64,000 nucleotides of DNA from Aliivibrio wodanis. Lineage in GTDB: Bacteria > Pseudomonadota > Gammaproteobacteria > Enterobacterales > Vibrionaceae. The translations under genes and the position numbers were made by a program. Shown here in pieces: positions 45,221-54,453 of the stretch (position 1 is the stretch's first letter; each line of letters opens with the position of its first letter). The DNA lies in assembly GCA_000953695.1 (NCBI GenBank), contig LN554847.1:623801-687800 (forward strand), written 5' to 3'. Under the pieces are notes generated by a model. It was not told the DNA's origin, made no database searches, and saw only the letters and a list, made by a program, of their open reading frames with translations.

Positions 45221-46645
45221 ATGAGTAAAATAGAGAGAAAGGACGTACAACGTTTGATAGAGCTGATCGGTGGATCAGAAAATATTGCTAGTGTAAGCCA
45301 TTGTTTAACTCGCTTACGTTTTGTATTAAATAACACCAAAGATGCCGATGTAAAAGCGATTGAAAAAATCCCAATGGTAAAAGGGTGTTTTACCAATGCA
45401 GGTCAGTTTCAAGTAGTTATTGGTACTGAAGTCGATGAAGTTTTTGCTATTTTAAATGAACTTTCAGGTGACAAGGGGGCTTCTAAAGAAGACGCTAAAC
45501 TTGCGGCTCGACAAAATATGAATATCTTAGAGCGTGGTATTTCGCATCTTGCTGAAATATTTGTTCCATTATTGCCTGCCATTATTACAGGTGGTTTGAT
45601 TTTAGGCTTTAGAAACGTCATTGGCGATCTAAAAATGTTCGATGGTCAAACCTTGGTTGAAATTAGCCAGTTTTGGGCAACCGTCCATTCATTTTTATGG
45701 TTGATTGGCGAGGCGATATTCTTCTTCTTACCTGTTGGCGTGTGTTGGTCGACGGTGAAAAAGTTAGGTGGTACGCCAATTTTAGGTATTACATTAGGGG
45801 TAACCTTAGTATCGCCACAACTGATGAATGCATACCTTATTGGTAAAGAAGTACCCGAGGTATGGGATTTTGGTTTGTTTGTTATCGAAAAAGTCGGTTA
45901 TCAAGCACAAGTTATTCCTGCCATGCTTGCTGGGGTTGCATTGGCCTTTATTGAAACAAACTTAAAGCGCATCGTTCCTTCTTATTTATATCTTGTTGTT
46001 GTGCCTTTTGTGTCAATTATCGTTTCAGTGATTTTAGCTCACGCATTTATTGGTCCATTTGGTCGAGTACTCGGTGACGGTGTTGCGATGGCTGCTAAAG
46101 CGGCAATGACTGGAGATTTCGCGATTGTTGGATCTGTGATTTTTGGTTTCTTCTATGCACCATTGGTTATTACGGGTATTCATCACACAACCAATGCGGT
46201 TGACTTGCAGTTAATGCAAGAGTTAGGCGGTACACCTATTTGGCCATTAATTGCATTATCAAATATTGCTCAAGCGTCTGCTGTTGTTGGGGTTATCATT
46301 ATCAGTAAGAAAAGTGGCGAGCGTGACATCTCAGTACCTGCCGCGATTTCTGCTTATCTTGGTGTGACTGAGCCTGCGATGTACGGGATTAACTTAAAAT
46401 ATAAATTTCCAATGCTAAGCGCCATGATTGGCTCTGCAATTGCTGCTGCTATTTGTGGTGGGGCGGGTGTGATGGCAAATGGAATCGGAGTAGGTGGTTT
46501 ACCAGGTATCTTGTCTATTCAACCACAGTATTGGAGCATTTATGGTATTGCCATGTTAGTCGCTATTTTTGTTCCAGCGATTTTAACATTAGGTATGTAT
46601 AAGCGCGCACAAGCGAAAGAACAATTAGACGTTTCTGAAGTGTAA
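45221..46645 (+). CDS. treB: PTS trehalose-specific EIIBC
   Basis: A 474-residue inner-membrane PTS permease that takes up trehalose and phosphorylates it to trehalose 6-phosphate. The N-terminal EIIB part has the phosphocysteine motif SHCLTRLRFVL (Cys near residue 27). The EIIC part has about ten membrane segments with HTTNAVDLQL and GVTEPAMYGINLKYKFPM. The start at 45221 (MSKIERKDV) matches the E. coli protein start; a GTG 12 bases earlier is less likely. It needs an EIIA from elsewhere, as in E. coli, where Crr serves. Confidence 0.95.
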   Translation: MSKIERKDVQRLIELIGGSENIASVSHCLTRLRFVLNNTKDADVKAIEKIPMVKGCFTNAGQFQVVIGTEVDEVFAILNELSGDKGASKEDAKLAARQNMNILERGISHLAEIFVPLLPAIITGGLILGFRNVIGDLKMFDGQTLVEISQFWATVHSFLWLIGEAIFFFLPVGVCWSTVKKLGGTPILGITLGVTLVSPQLMNAYLIGKEVPEVWDFGLFVIEKVGYQAQVIPAMLAGVALAFIETNLKRIVPSYLYLVVVPFVSIIVSVILAHAFIGPFGRVLGDGVAMAAKAAMTGDFAIVGSVIFGFFYAPLVITGIHHTTNAVDLQLMQELGGTPIWPLIALSNIAQASAVVGVIIISKKSGERDISVPAAISAYLGVTEPAMYGINLKYKFPMLSAMIGSAIAAAICGGAGVMANGIGVGGLPGILSIQPQYWSIYGIAMLVAIFVPAILTLGMYKRAQAKEQLDVSEV

Positions 46646-46690
46646 TTTATAGCACTGTATACAAAGTCAATATTTTCATTAATGGGTTAA

Positions 46691-46730
46691 ACACCTCTAC
46701 GTAATATTAAAGTGAGTAGAGGTGTTCTCT
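46691..46730 (+). terminator. Hairpin between treB and treC
   Basis: ACACCTCTAC (46691-46700) pairs with GTAGAGGTGT (46716-46725), a perfect 10-bp stem followed by TCTCTTTTTC. It lies inside the treB-treC gap and may act as a partial terminator lowering treC expression relative to treB. Confidence 0.65.
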
Positions 46731-46755
46731 TTTTCAGTAGTTTAGAGAACATAAT

Positions 46756-48426
46756 ATGACAAATTCAGAGTGGTGGCGTACAGCGACTGTTTATCAAATT
46801 TATCCAAAAAGCTTTTGTGATAGTGGTAATAAAGGAACTGGTGATCTTCAAGGCATTATTTCTAAATTAGATTACCTTCAAAAACTGGGTGTCGATGCAA
46901 TATGGCTAACACCAGTGTATCAATCACCGATGATCGATAATGGGTATGATATCGCTGATTATTACTCAATTAACCCTGATTTTGGCACCATGGCTGATTT
47001 TGATGAATTGCTTGTACAAGCAAAATCTCGTGGTATACGCATTATCATGGATATTGTGGTTAATCATACCTCAACAGAGCATCATTGGTTTCAATCTGCT
47101 TTGGGAAATAAAGAGAGTGAATATCGTGATTACTACATTTGGAAAGATCCGGTTGATGGAAAAGAACCTACCAATTGGCAATCTAAATTTGGTGGTAATG
47201 CATGGGCATTAGATGAAGTAACAAATCAATACTATTTGCATCTGTTTGCTAAAGAACAAGCTGATTTAAATTGGGAAAATCCTAAAGTTCGTCAAGAAGT
47301 AAAAGAGATAATTAGTTTTTGGGCAGAGAAAGGCATTGATGGTTTCCGCTTAGATGTTATTAACCTTATTTCAAAACCGAATGAATTTTTTAACGATGAA
47401 AGTGGCGATGGACGTCGTTTTTATACCGATGGTCCTAAAGTACATCAATATCTACAAGAGATCAGCGACGCCGTTTTTCAAAAGTATGGCTCTGTTACCG
47501 TAGGTGAAATGTCATCAACCACGTTAGAACATTGTCAGCAATACTCAGCTCAAGGTGGTAAAGAATTATCGATGGTATTTAATTTCCATCATCTAAAAGC
47601 TGATTACAAAAATGGAGAAAAGTGGACCAAAGCTCCGTTTGATTTTTTATCGTTAAAGTCGATCTTCAATCATTGGCAAACTGGCTTAAATGGCAAAGGT
47701 TGGGGCGCTCTTTTTTGGTGTAACCATGATCAACCAAGAGTGGTGAGCCGCTTAGGTAATGATAAAGAGTACCGTGAATTATCCGCTAAAATGCTCGCCT
47801 CTTCGGTACATATGATGCAAGGGACACCGTATATTTATCAAGGTGAAGAGATCGGGATGACCAACCCACATTATACGTCTATTGAACAATACCGAGATCT
47901 TGAAAGTACCAATATGTTCGACATTATGGTCAATCAAGAAAAATTAGTATCTGAAGCTGAAATGTTGGAGATCTTAGATCAAAAATCTCGTGATAATTCA
48001 CGAACACCGATGCAATGGAATGGCACGAGTCATGCTGGTTTTACTCAAGGAACACCGTGGTTATCTGTGGCTAACAATTATCCACAAGTGAATGCAGAAT
48101 CCGCATTAACAAATCAAGAGTCGGTATTTTATTTTTATAAAAAGCTAATTCAATTGCGTAAAGATATCGATGTGATTACCACTGGGGATTATGTCGATTT
48201 GATGCCAGAGCATGAAGAATTGTTCTGCTATCAACGTGAAAATGAAACTCATCGATTAATTGCCGTTCATAACTTTTATGACAATGAAGTGGGATTAAGC
48301 CTTGATGTTCAAGGACAAGGCGCTGAATATATTTTGAGTAATTATGGAGATATTAAAGCGGAGAAGCCACAGTCGAGTATGGTTCTTAGACCTTATGAAT
48401 GCAGAGTGATTCTTATTGAAAAATAA
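46756..48426 (+). CDS. treC: Trehalose-6-phosphate hydrolase
   Basis: A 556-residue cytosolic GH13 enzyme that splits trehalose 6-phosphate into glucose and glucose 6-phosphate. GH13 regions are visible: DIVVNHTSTEH, GFRLDVINLI with the nucleophile Asp, VGEMSS with the acid/base Glu, and CNHDQPRVVSR with the third Asp. It follows treB after 110 bases that contain a hairpin. A bidirectional terminator follows. Confidence 0.95.
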   Translation: MTNSEWWRTATVYQIYPKSFCDSGNKGTGDLQGIISKLDYLQKLGVDAIWLTPVYQSPMIDNGYDIADYYSINPDFGTMADFDELLVQAKSRGIRIIMDIVVNHTSTEHHWFQSALGNKESEYRDYYIWKDPVDGKEPTNWQSKFGGNAWALDEVTNQYYLHLFAKEQADLNWENPKVRQEVKEIISFWAEKGIDGFRLDVINLISKPNEFFNDESGDGRRFYTDGPKVHQYLQEISDAVFQKYGSVTVGEMSSTTLEHCQQYSAQGGKELSMVFNFHHLKADYKNGEKWTKAPFDFLSLKSIFNHWQTGLNGKGWGALFWCNHDQPRVVSRLGNDKEYRELSAKMLASSVHMMQGTPYIYQGEEIGMTNPHYTSIEQYRDLESTNMFDIMVNQEKLVSEAEMLEILDQKSRDNSRTPMQWNGTSHAGFTQGTPWLSVANNYPQVNAESALTNQESVFYFYKKLIQLRKDIDVITTGDYVDLMPEHEELFCYQRENETHRLIAVHNFYDNEVGLSLDVQGQGAEYILSNYGDIKAEKPQSSMVLRPYECRVILIEK

Positions 48427-48464
48427 TATAAACCTGAGTCATTATAAAAAATAGAACACATAAA

Positions 48465-48499
48465 AAAACCTCGTAACTCAAATTGATTTACGAGGTTTT
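48465..48499. terminator. Bidirectional terminator treC/pykA
   Basis: AAAACCTCGTAA (48465-48476) pairs with TTACGAGGTTTT (48488-48499). The A and T runs on both sides let it work for treC on one strand and pykA on the other, which converge here. Confidence 0.85.
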
Positions 48500-48518
48500 G
48501 ACTTTAAATGTCGATCAA

Positions 48519-49964
48519 TTATTCAACTGTAATGATACGCATACAGTTAGTAGAACCAACGATATCCATTACATCACCTTGAGTGATGATAACTTGGTCG
48601 CCAGAACTCAATAGACCTTTCTCTTTTAGCGTGCTGATTGCAGCGTACGTTGATGGAAGACCAGAATCAGCGTTTTCATCAAAGAATACAGGCGTTACAC
48701 CACGGAAAAGAGCCGCACGGTTTAGTGTGCTTTCGTTACGAGATAAAGCAAAGATTGGTAAACCAGAGCTTAGACGTGACATCATTAGTGGAGTACGACC
48801 AGACTCAGTAAGCGTGATCATCGCTGTAATGCCTTCCATGTGGTTTGCAGCATACATAGTAGACATTGCAATCGTTTCTTCAGGTGTAGTGAAACGACGG
48901 TCTAAACGGTGGTTAGATACGTTTACAGTTGGAACTTTTTCAGCACCAATACATACACTTGCCATAGACATTACTGTCTCAACAGGGAAGTCACCAGCTG
49001 CCGTTTCAGCAGAAAGCATTACCGCATCCGAGCCATCAAGTACGGCGTTAGCAACATCCATAACTTCAGCACGTGTTGGCATTGGGCTTGTGATCATTGA
49101 TTCCATCATTTGTGTTGCAGTAATAACCGTACGGTTAAGGCTACGAGCACGACGGATAAGTTGTTTTTGAACACCAACTAGCTCAGGATCGCCGATTTCA
49201 ACACCTAGATCACCACGAGCAACCATTACCACGTCAGAAGCCATGATGATGTCATCCATTGCTTCTTCTGTCGCTACTGTTTCAGCACGCTCAACTTTAG
49301 CAACTAATTTTGCTTCAAGACCCGCTTCACGAGCTAGACGACGAGCGTAGTTCATGTCTTCGCCGTTACGTGGGAAAGAAACCGCTAGGTAATCAACTTT
49401 CATCGCAGCAGCTGTGATGATGTCAGCTTTGTCTTTTTCAGTCAGTGCGTCAGCAGAAAGACCGCCGCCTTGTTTGTTGATGCCTTTGTTGTTTGATAAA
49501 GGACCAGCAACGGTTACTTCAGTGTGAACCTTGTTACCTTCAACAGAAGTCACTTTAAGTTGAACACGACCGTCATCAAGAAGCAGTACATCACCAGTAA
49601 CAACGTCTTGTGGAAGTTCTTTATAATCTAGACCAACAGAGTCTTGATTACCTTCGCCTTTAGGTAAATCGCTATCTAGGGTGAATTTATCACCAATAGC
49701 TAATTGGATTTTACCGTCTTTAAAAGTAGATACACGAATTTTAGGACCTTGAAGGTCACCAAGAATAGCAACGTGAGTACCAAGTTTTGCAGCGATTTCA
49801 CGTACTTTCTTAGTACGCATGATGTGGTCTTCTGGGCTACCGTGTGAAAAGTTCATACGAACAACGTTTGCACCAGCGGCAATGATTTTTTCTAGGTTAT
49901 TATCACGATCAGTTGCAGGGCCAAGAGTGGTAACAATTTTTGTTCTACGTAGTCTGTTAGACAT
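48519..49964 (-). CDS. pykA: Pyruvate kinase II
   Basis: A 481-residue cytosolic enzyme that transfers phosphate from phosphoenolpyruvate to ADP. The N-terminus ([42 protein letters not shown]) and overall length match E. coli PykA rather than PykF. The active-site region [12 protein letters not shown] and ATQMMESMI are present, with a complete allosteric C-terminal domain. Codon use is regular, consistent with strong expression. Confidence 0.95.
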   Translation of the reverse strand: MSNRLRRTKIVTTLGPATDRDNNLEKIIAAGANVVRMNFSHGSPEDHIMRTKKVREIAAKLGTHVAILGDLQGPKIRVSTFKDGKIQLAIGDKFTLDSDLPKGEGNQDSVGLDYKELPQDVVTGDVLLLDDGRVQLKVTSVEGNKVHTEVTVAGPLSNNKGINKQGGGLSADALTEKDKADIITAAAMKVDYLAVSFPRNGEDMNYARRLAREAGLEAKLVAKVERAETVATEEAMDDIIMASDVVMVARGDLGVEIGDPELVGVQKQLIRRARSLNRTVITATQMMESMITSPMPTRAEVMDVANAVLDGSDAVMLSAETAAGDFPVETVMSMASVCIGAEKVPTVNVSNHRLDRRFTTPEETIAMSTMYAANHMEGITAMITLTESGRTPLMMSRLSSGLPIFALSRNESTLNRAALFRGVTPVFFDENADSGLPSTYAAISTLKEKGLLSSGDQVIITQGDVMDIVGSTNCMRIITVE

Positions 49965-50069
49965 ATTATCTCCAAGATGGATGTTGTTGTGTTTATTCTG
50001 TGATCAAGTAAACATATATCGAGAATGATGACAATTCCATGATTCAAACAAGGAAATTGTAAAAAACCA

Positions 50070-50750
50070 TTACGCAATCGCTAAATATTTGTGTGTTTGT
50101 ATAGAAAGTCGCCAATTATTTTTAATGCAGGTTTCAATACAAAGCTCAGTAGCACGTGGTTTTTGGCTAATTGGTTGTAATGCAATAGTGACATCATCTA
50201 AAAGTTTTACCCCATCAATCAATGATTCAAGTTGCTCTATATCTTTGGTTGTTCCTACTGGATGTTTGATTTCGTTTGCGCGCATTAAGGCTTCTTCTAA
50301 GACAGGAAGTTTGCCTTTCATATTGATTTTTGGGGAGACTGTCACCCATGTATTTTCTGAGGTTAAAATAGGGTAAGTACCACTGGTTTCTATTTGGCAG
50401 CGATAACCGTGTTCTTCTAATTCTTCAGTTAGCGCGGTGAGATCGTATATGCATGGCTCGCCACCAGTAATCACCATATGTTTAGCTGTATATCCTTGCT
50501 GTTTAAGCATTTCAATAATTTGGGCTGATGTAAGCTCTGTCCAACTTGGAGCGTCTTCTGTTTTTGATAAAATAGTCGCTAAATCGGTTTGATCCGTTAA
50601 TTCAACCTCCCAAGTTTGCTTTGTATCGCACCAAGAACAACCAACAGGGCAGCCTTGTAAGCGTAAAAATATAGAAGGAACACCCGTAAAAGTACCTTCA
50701 CCTTGAATGGTTTCAAATAACTCATTAATCTTAAATGATGACGCTGACAT
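50070..50750 (-). CDS. queE: 7-carboxy-7-deazaguanine synthase
   Basis: A 226-residue radical SAM enzyme that makes 7-carboxy-7-deazaguanine, a precursor of queuosine in tRNA. The [4Fe-4S] cysteines lie in LQGCPVGCSWCDTKQTW (C-x3-C-x2-C), and the N-terminal INELFETIQGEGTFTG is typical of QueE, as is MVITGGEPCIYDL. The ATG at 50750 (MSASSFKINELF) is chosen over an in-frame TTG at 50765. No other queuosine genes are adjacent. Confidence 0.93.
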   Translation of the reverse strand: MSASSFKINELFETIQGEGTFTGVPSIFLRLQGCPVGCSWCDTKQTWEVELTDQTDLATILSKTEDAPSWTELTSAQIIEMLKQQGYTAKHMVITGGEPCIYDLTALTEELEEHGYRCQIETSGTYPILTSENTWVTVSPKINMKGKLPVLEEALMRANEIKHPVGTTKDIEQLESLIDGVKLLDDVTIALQPISQKPRATELCIETCIKNNWRLSIQTHKYLAIA

Positions 50751-50837
50751 AATTATTTTACTCAAATAAAAAACTACAAAGTTTTGTTGACGGAATTCGT
50801 GTTAAAGTCGCATTTTCAGTAAATATTTCATAATCTT

Positions 50838-50853
50838 CGTGATGGATATCACG
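50838..50853. promoter_or_regulatory. Possible CRP site upstream of mlc
   Basis: CGTGA-TGGATA-TCACG is a perfect inverted repeat around the CRP half-sites GTGA/TCAC, 81 bases before the mlc ATG. In E. coli mlc is controlled by CRP. The outer bases differ from the consensus, and no promoter core was mapped. Confidence 0.5.
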
Positions 50854-50933
50854 TAGGTTAATACTCAAGCTTCACAATTTGTTCGCAAAGTAAAAAAATG
50901 AATTTTAACGTAATTTATATACTGGAGAGACAC

Positions 50934-52149
50934 ATGTACGTGGCACAACCCGGACACATTGATCATGTAAAACAAGTTAATGCTGGACGGGTTTATCAAT
51001 TAATTGATCAACTTGGCCCTATCTCTCGAATCGACCTTTCTAAAAAAAGTAATTTGGCTCCCGCTAGTATAACTAAAATTACACGTGAGCTGCTTGATGC
51101 ACACCTTATCAAAGAAATGCAAGTACAAGAAGTAAATAGTCGTGGTCGACCTGCAATTGGCTTAAAAGTTGATAATGAAGGTTGGCAGTTTTTGTCTTTG
51201 CGCCTTGGGCGAGGTTATCTCACTATAGCTTTACATAGCTTAAGTGGTGAACAGCTTATTGAAGAAAGGCAAACTGTTTTAGAAATCGAACAAGATGAAT
51301 TATTAGTTAAATTATTGGCTGAGATCGAACTCTTTTTTCAAAAACATTCTCGGGTCTTAGGGCGAATAACAAGTATAGCAATTTCATTGCCAGGTTTAGT
51401 GATATCATCAGAAGGTCTTGTTATTCAAATGCCGCATTATAATGTTGATAACTTACCACTTGGCTCTAAAATTTATGAAGCAACTGGGTTGCCAGTATTT
51501 GTAGGTAATGACACACGTAGTTGGGCATTAGCTGAGAAATTATTTGGTAATTCACAAGATTATGATAATTCAATCCTTGTCTCAATCCATCATGGCGTTG
51601 GGGCTGGTATAATTATGAATGGCGAAGTTCTTCAAGGGCGAACAGGCAATATTGGAGAAATGGGGCACATCAGAATTAATAAGTTGGGGGCTCGATGTCA
51701 TTGTGGCAATTCTGGTTGCCTTGAAACGGTAGCTAGTGCTAAGTCCCTTAGAGAACAAGTTAAAAAACTCATAGATGATGGGCATCAAACTCTATTGAAA
51801 GATAAAGAAATCACCGTAGAAAATATTTGTATTGCCGCAAATGAGGGAGATATGTTAGCAAAACAAAGTTATTACTGAACTTGGGCACAATCTTGGAGAG
51901 GCGATTGCGATTATGGTGAATTTGTTTAATCCTGAGATTATTTTAATTGGTGGTGAAATCAACCTTTCAAAGGCAATTTTGTACCCAGTGATCATGGATG
52001 CGATTCAAAGTCAGGTATTGCCTTTGTATGCAAAAGATACTCAATTAGCTGAAAGTCGTTTCTATACACAAGCAACAATGCCAGGTGCCGCTTTAGTTAA
52101 GCAAGCTATGTACGATGGTTCTCTATTGATGAAGGTCATTGAAGGGTAA
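50934..52149 (+). pseudogene. mlc: Mlc-type ROK repressor, frameshifted
   Basis: The first frame, from ATG 50934 (GGAG at 50923), encodes the helix-turn-helix (GPISRIDLSKKSNLAPASITKITRELL) and most of the ROK domain, including the zinc motif GARCHCGNSGCLE. It stops at TGA 51876-51878. Removing one A from CAAAG (51864-51868) continues into VITELGHNLGEAIAIMVNLFNPEIILIGGEIN and ends at 52149, giving 404 residues, the usual Mlc length. Mlc represses ptsG and other sugar genes and is sequestered by EIICB-Glc. The truncated form lacks the C-terminal part. Confidence 0.82.
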
Positions 52150-52195
52150 GACTAGTTTGTTGCTTTGGTATAATTTAATATTTTAGTTTTATGAT

Positions 52196-52228
52196 AAAAG
52201 AGCAGATTATTGAATCTGCTCTTTTTTT
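52196..52228. terminator. Terminator mlc/ltaE
   Basis: AAAAGAGCAGATT (52196-52208) pairs with AATCTGCTCTTTT (52213-52225), followed by further T. It sits between converging genes and should stop mlc transcription. Confidence 0.85.
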
Positions 52229-52258
52229 CATCAGAATATTACATTGCAGGGCAGGGCT

Positions 52259-53272
52259 TTAATAAGCTGATAATTGCTTTAAAAAACCAATCAAAGTATC
52301 AATATCTTGTTTTGAAATGTCTTTGTGGGTAACAAAACGAATAGGGTTTCCAGCAGAAAGTAGAATATTTTGCTGTATTGCTTTCTGCTCAATATCCTTA
52401 ATATTAATCTCAGCATCTAGTTTTGCAAAGACGATATTAGTTTGAATATGTTTAACATTGACAGAAAAACCATTCACTGTGTTAAGTTGCTCTGCTAGGT
52501 ACTTTGCATTGTCATGATCAACTGCAAGTTGAGATACCTGTTCTGTTAAAGCAAGCTTACCGGCAGCAGCCAAAATACCCGCTTGACGCATACCACCACC
52601 GAGCATTTTTCTAATACGTCGTGCTTTTTTTATGAACTCTTTGCTTCCTAATAATAACGAACCAACTGGCGCAGATAACCCTTTAGATAAACAAATAGTC
52701 ATGCTATCAAAGTGCTGTGCAATCTCTTTAATGTCGACGTTTAAGGCAACTGAAGCGTTATATACTCGAGCCCCATCAAGATGAAGTTGTAGATTATGTT
52801 TATTAACAAATTCACGAGCTTCAGCTAAATAGCTAAGAGGGAGGACTTTACCATTAATAGTATTCTCTAAACTAAGTAGCTTTGTTCGTGCAAAATGGAA
52901 ATCATCTGGTTTAATAGCAGCTTCAAGCTTCTTAAAGCACAAGCTACCATCAGGCTTATTTTCAACGGGTTGAGGTTGAATTGACCCTAGAACGGCAGCA
53001 CCACCTGCTTCGTATTTGTAATTATGCGCTTGCTGACCACATAAATATTCATCGCCGCGTTCACAATGTGCCATCAGCCCTAATAGATTTGCTTGAGTAC
53101 CTGATGAGGTAAAAAGTGCAGCTTCAAAGTCATGTCGTTCGGCAGCCCAGGCTTCTAATTCATTTACGGTTGGGTCATCACCATAAACATCATCCCCAAC
53201 CAGTGCTTGACTCATTGCATCTCGCATGGCTTGAGTGGGTCTGGTTACTGTATCTGAGCGAAAATCAATCAT
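52259..53272 (-). CDS. ltaE: Low-specificity L-threonine aldolase
   Basis: A 337-residue PLP enzyme that splits threonine and allo-threonine into glycine and acetaldehyde. The N-terminus MIDFRSDTVTRPTQAMRDAM, the LHLDGARVYNA segment and the PLP lysine in ICLSKGLSAPVGSLL are standard for the family. It is transcribed alone; the terminator it shares with mlc is on its 3' side. Confidence 0.92.
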   Translation of the reverse strand: MIDFRSDTVTRPTQAMRDAMSQALVGDDVYGDDPTVNELEAWAAERHDFEAALFTSSGTQANLLGLMAHCERGDEYLCGQQAHNYKYEAGGAAVLGSIQPQPVENKPDGSLCFKKLEAAIKPDDFHFARTKLLSLENTINGKVLPLSYLAEAREFVNKHNLQLHLDGARVYNASVALNVDIKEIAQHFDSMTICLSKGLSAPVGSLLLGSKEFIKKARRIRKMLGGGMRQAGILAAAGKLALTEQVSQLAVDHDNAKYLAEQLNTVNGFSVNVKHIQTNIVFAKLDAEINIKDIEQKAIQQNILLSAGNPIRFVTHKDISKQDIDTLIGFLKQLSAY

Positions 53273-53406
53273 ACTAATTCCTTGTTATTTTTGTTTGATA
53301 TAGACAATAACATGACATCAACATATGTGAAAATAATGTCGACAACATCTTTTACACATAACTGACAGTATTATTACTAGGTCCTTATTAAAAGAGCTTA
53401 ACGATT

Positions 53407-54453
53407 ATGCCAGCACTAACTTTAATAACAGAATCAAGTATTTCAGGTTCATCTCCAACCAAAGAGTCTTTTTCTGGAGAAGCTACATTATCAATTATTA
53501 TTCCTGTTTATAACGAGAGTGAATCAATTGCCGAGTGTCACTCAAGAGTATGCTCTGTACTAACAGGTATGAATGAAACCTCTGAAATTATATATATTAA
53601 TGACGGCAGTAATGATGATTCTTGGCAACAATTATTTACATTGCGTTCCCCTTCGTCAAATATCAGCATTGTTACGATTAATTTATCAAGAAACTTTGGC
53701 AAAGAAGCAGCAATGAGTGCTGGGTTAGTCGAAGCTAAAGGAGATGCCGTTATCTTGTTGGATGCAGATCTACAAGATCCACCTGAATTAATTCCAGAAA
53801 TGTTAGTTGAGTGGCGTAAAGGCTATGATGTTGTTGATATGAAGCGTAAAAGTCGTGATGGTGAAAGTTGGTTTAAAGTCTTTACTGCCTCTTTGTTTTA
53901 TAAAGTAATTAATCACTTATCTGATTTGCAAATCCCTGAAAATGTAGGTGATTTTCGACTATTAGATCGTAAAGTGGTTGAACAGATCAACTTGCTACCA
54001 GAAAAAACACGCTTCATGAAAGGGCTATTTGCGTGGCCGGGTTTTCGTCGTACAACATTAGAGTTTAATAGAGACCCAAGAATTGCAGGAGAAACTAAAT
54101 GGAACTATACCAAGTTAGTTCATTTGGCTTTTGAAGGGATAACCTCATTCAGTACTAAACCATTACGTATAGCGACAATTGCAGGATTAGCGACGTCTGC
54201 AGCAGCGATTGCCATGATGATATTTGTGTTATTTAAAACCATTTTATTTGGCGAGGCAGTCGCTGGCTATCCGACATTAATCACTGTGATTTTATTGTTA
54301 GGCGGTGTTCAACTGCTTTCAATTGGTTTAATGGGAGAATATGTAGGTCGGTTATTTATTGAAGCAAAAGGACGTCCATTGTATTTAATAATGGATAAAA
54401 ACAACGCCAGTTCATGTGATGGTGTTACTGAATCAGAGCAAAGGTTAGGATAA
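53407..54453 (+). CDS. GT2 glycosyltransferase, GtrB/ArnC type
   Basis: A 348-residue membrane glycosyltransferase. The catalytic domain starts at about residue 28 (LSIIIPVYNESESI). YINDGSNDDSW and LLDADLQDPPELIPEM carry the Asp residues for metal and sugar nucleotide. Two C-terminal membrane segments (about 255-275 and 295-315) end in LMGEYVGRLFIEAKGRPLYLI. Enzymes of this type load a sugar onto undecaprenyl phosphate at the inner face. The stop shares a base with the start of the next gene (TAATG). Confidence 0.88.
   Translation: MPALTLITESSISGSSPTKESFSGEATLSIIIPVYNESESIAECHSRVCSVLTGMNETSEIIYINDGSNDDSWQQLFTLRSPSSNISIVTINLSRNFGKEAAMSAGLVEAKGDAVILLDADLQDPPELIPEMLVEWRKGYDVVDMKRKSRDGESWFKVFTASLFYKVINHLSDLQIPENVGDFRLLDRKVVEQINLLPEKTRFMKGLFAWPGFRRTTLEFNRDPRIAGETKWNYTKLVHLAFEGITSFSTKPLRIATIAGLATSAAAIAMMIFVLFKTILFGEAVAGYPTLITVILLLGGVQLLSIGLMGEYVGRLFIEAKGRPLYLIMDKNNASSCDGVTESEQRLG

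Noticed and set aside
48583-49170. 195-codon open frame opposite pykA
   Set aside because: It lies antisense to a strongly conserved, codon-biased gene and has no ribosome-binding site or family resemblance. It is a by-product of the codon pattern of pykA.
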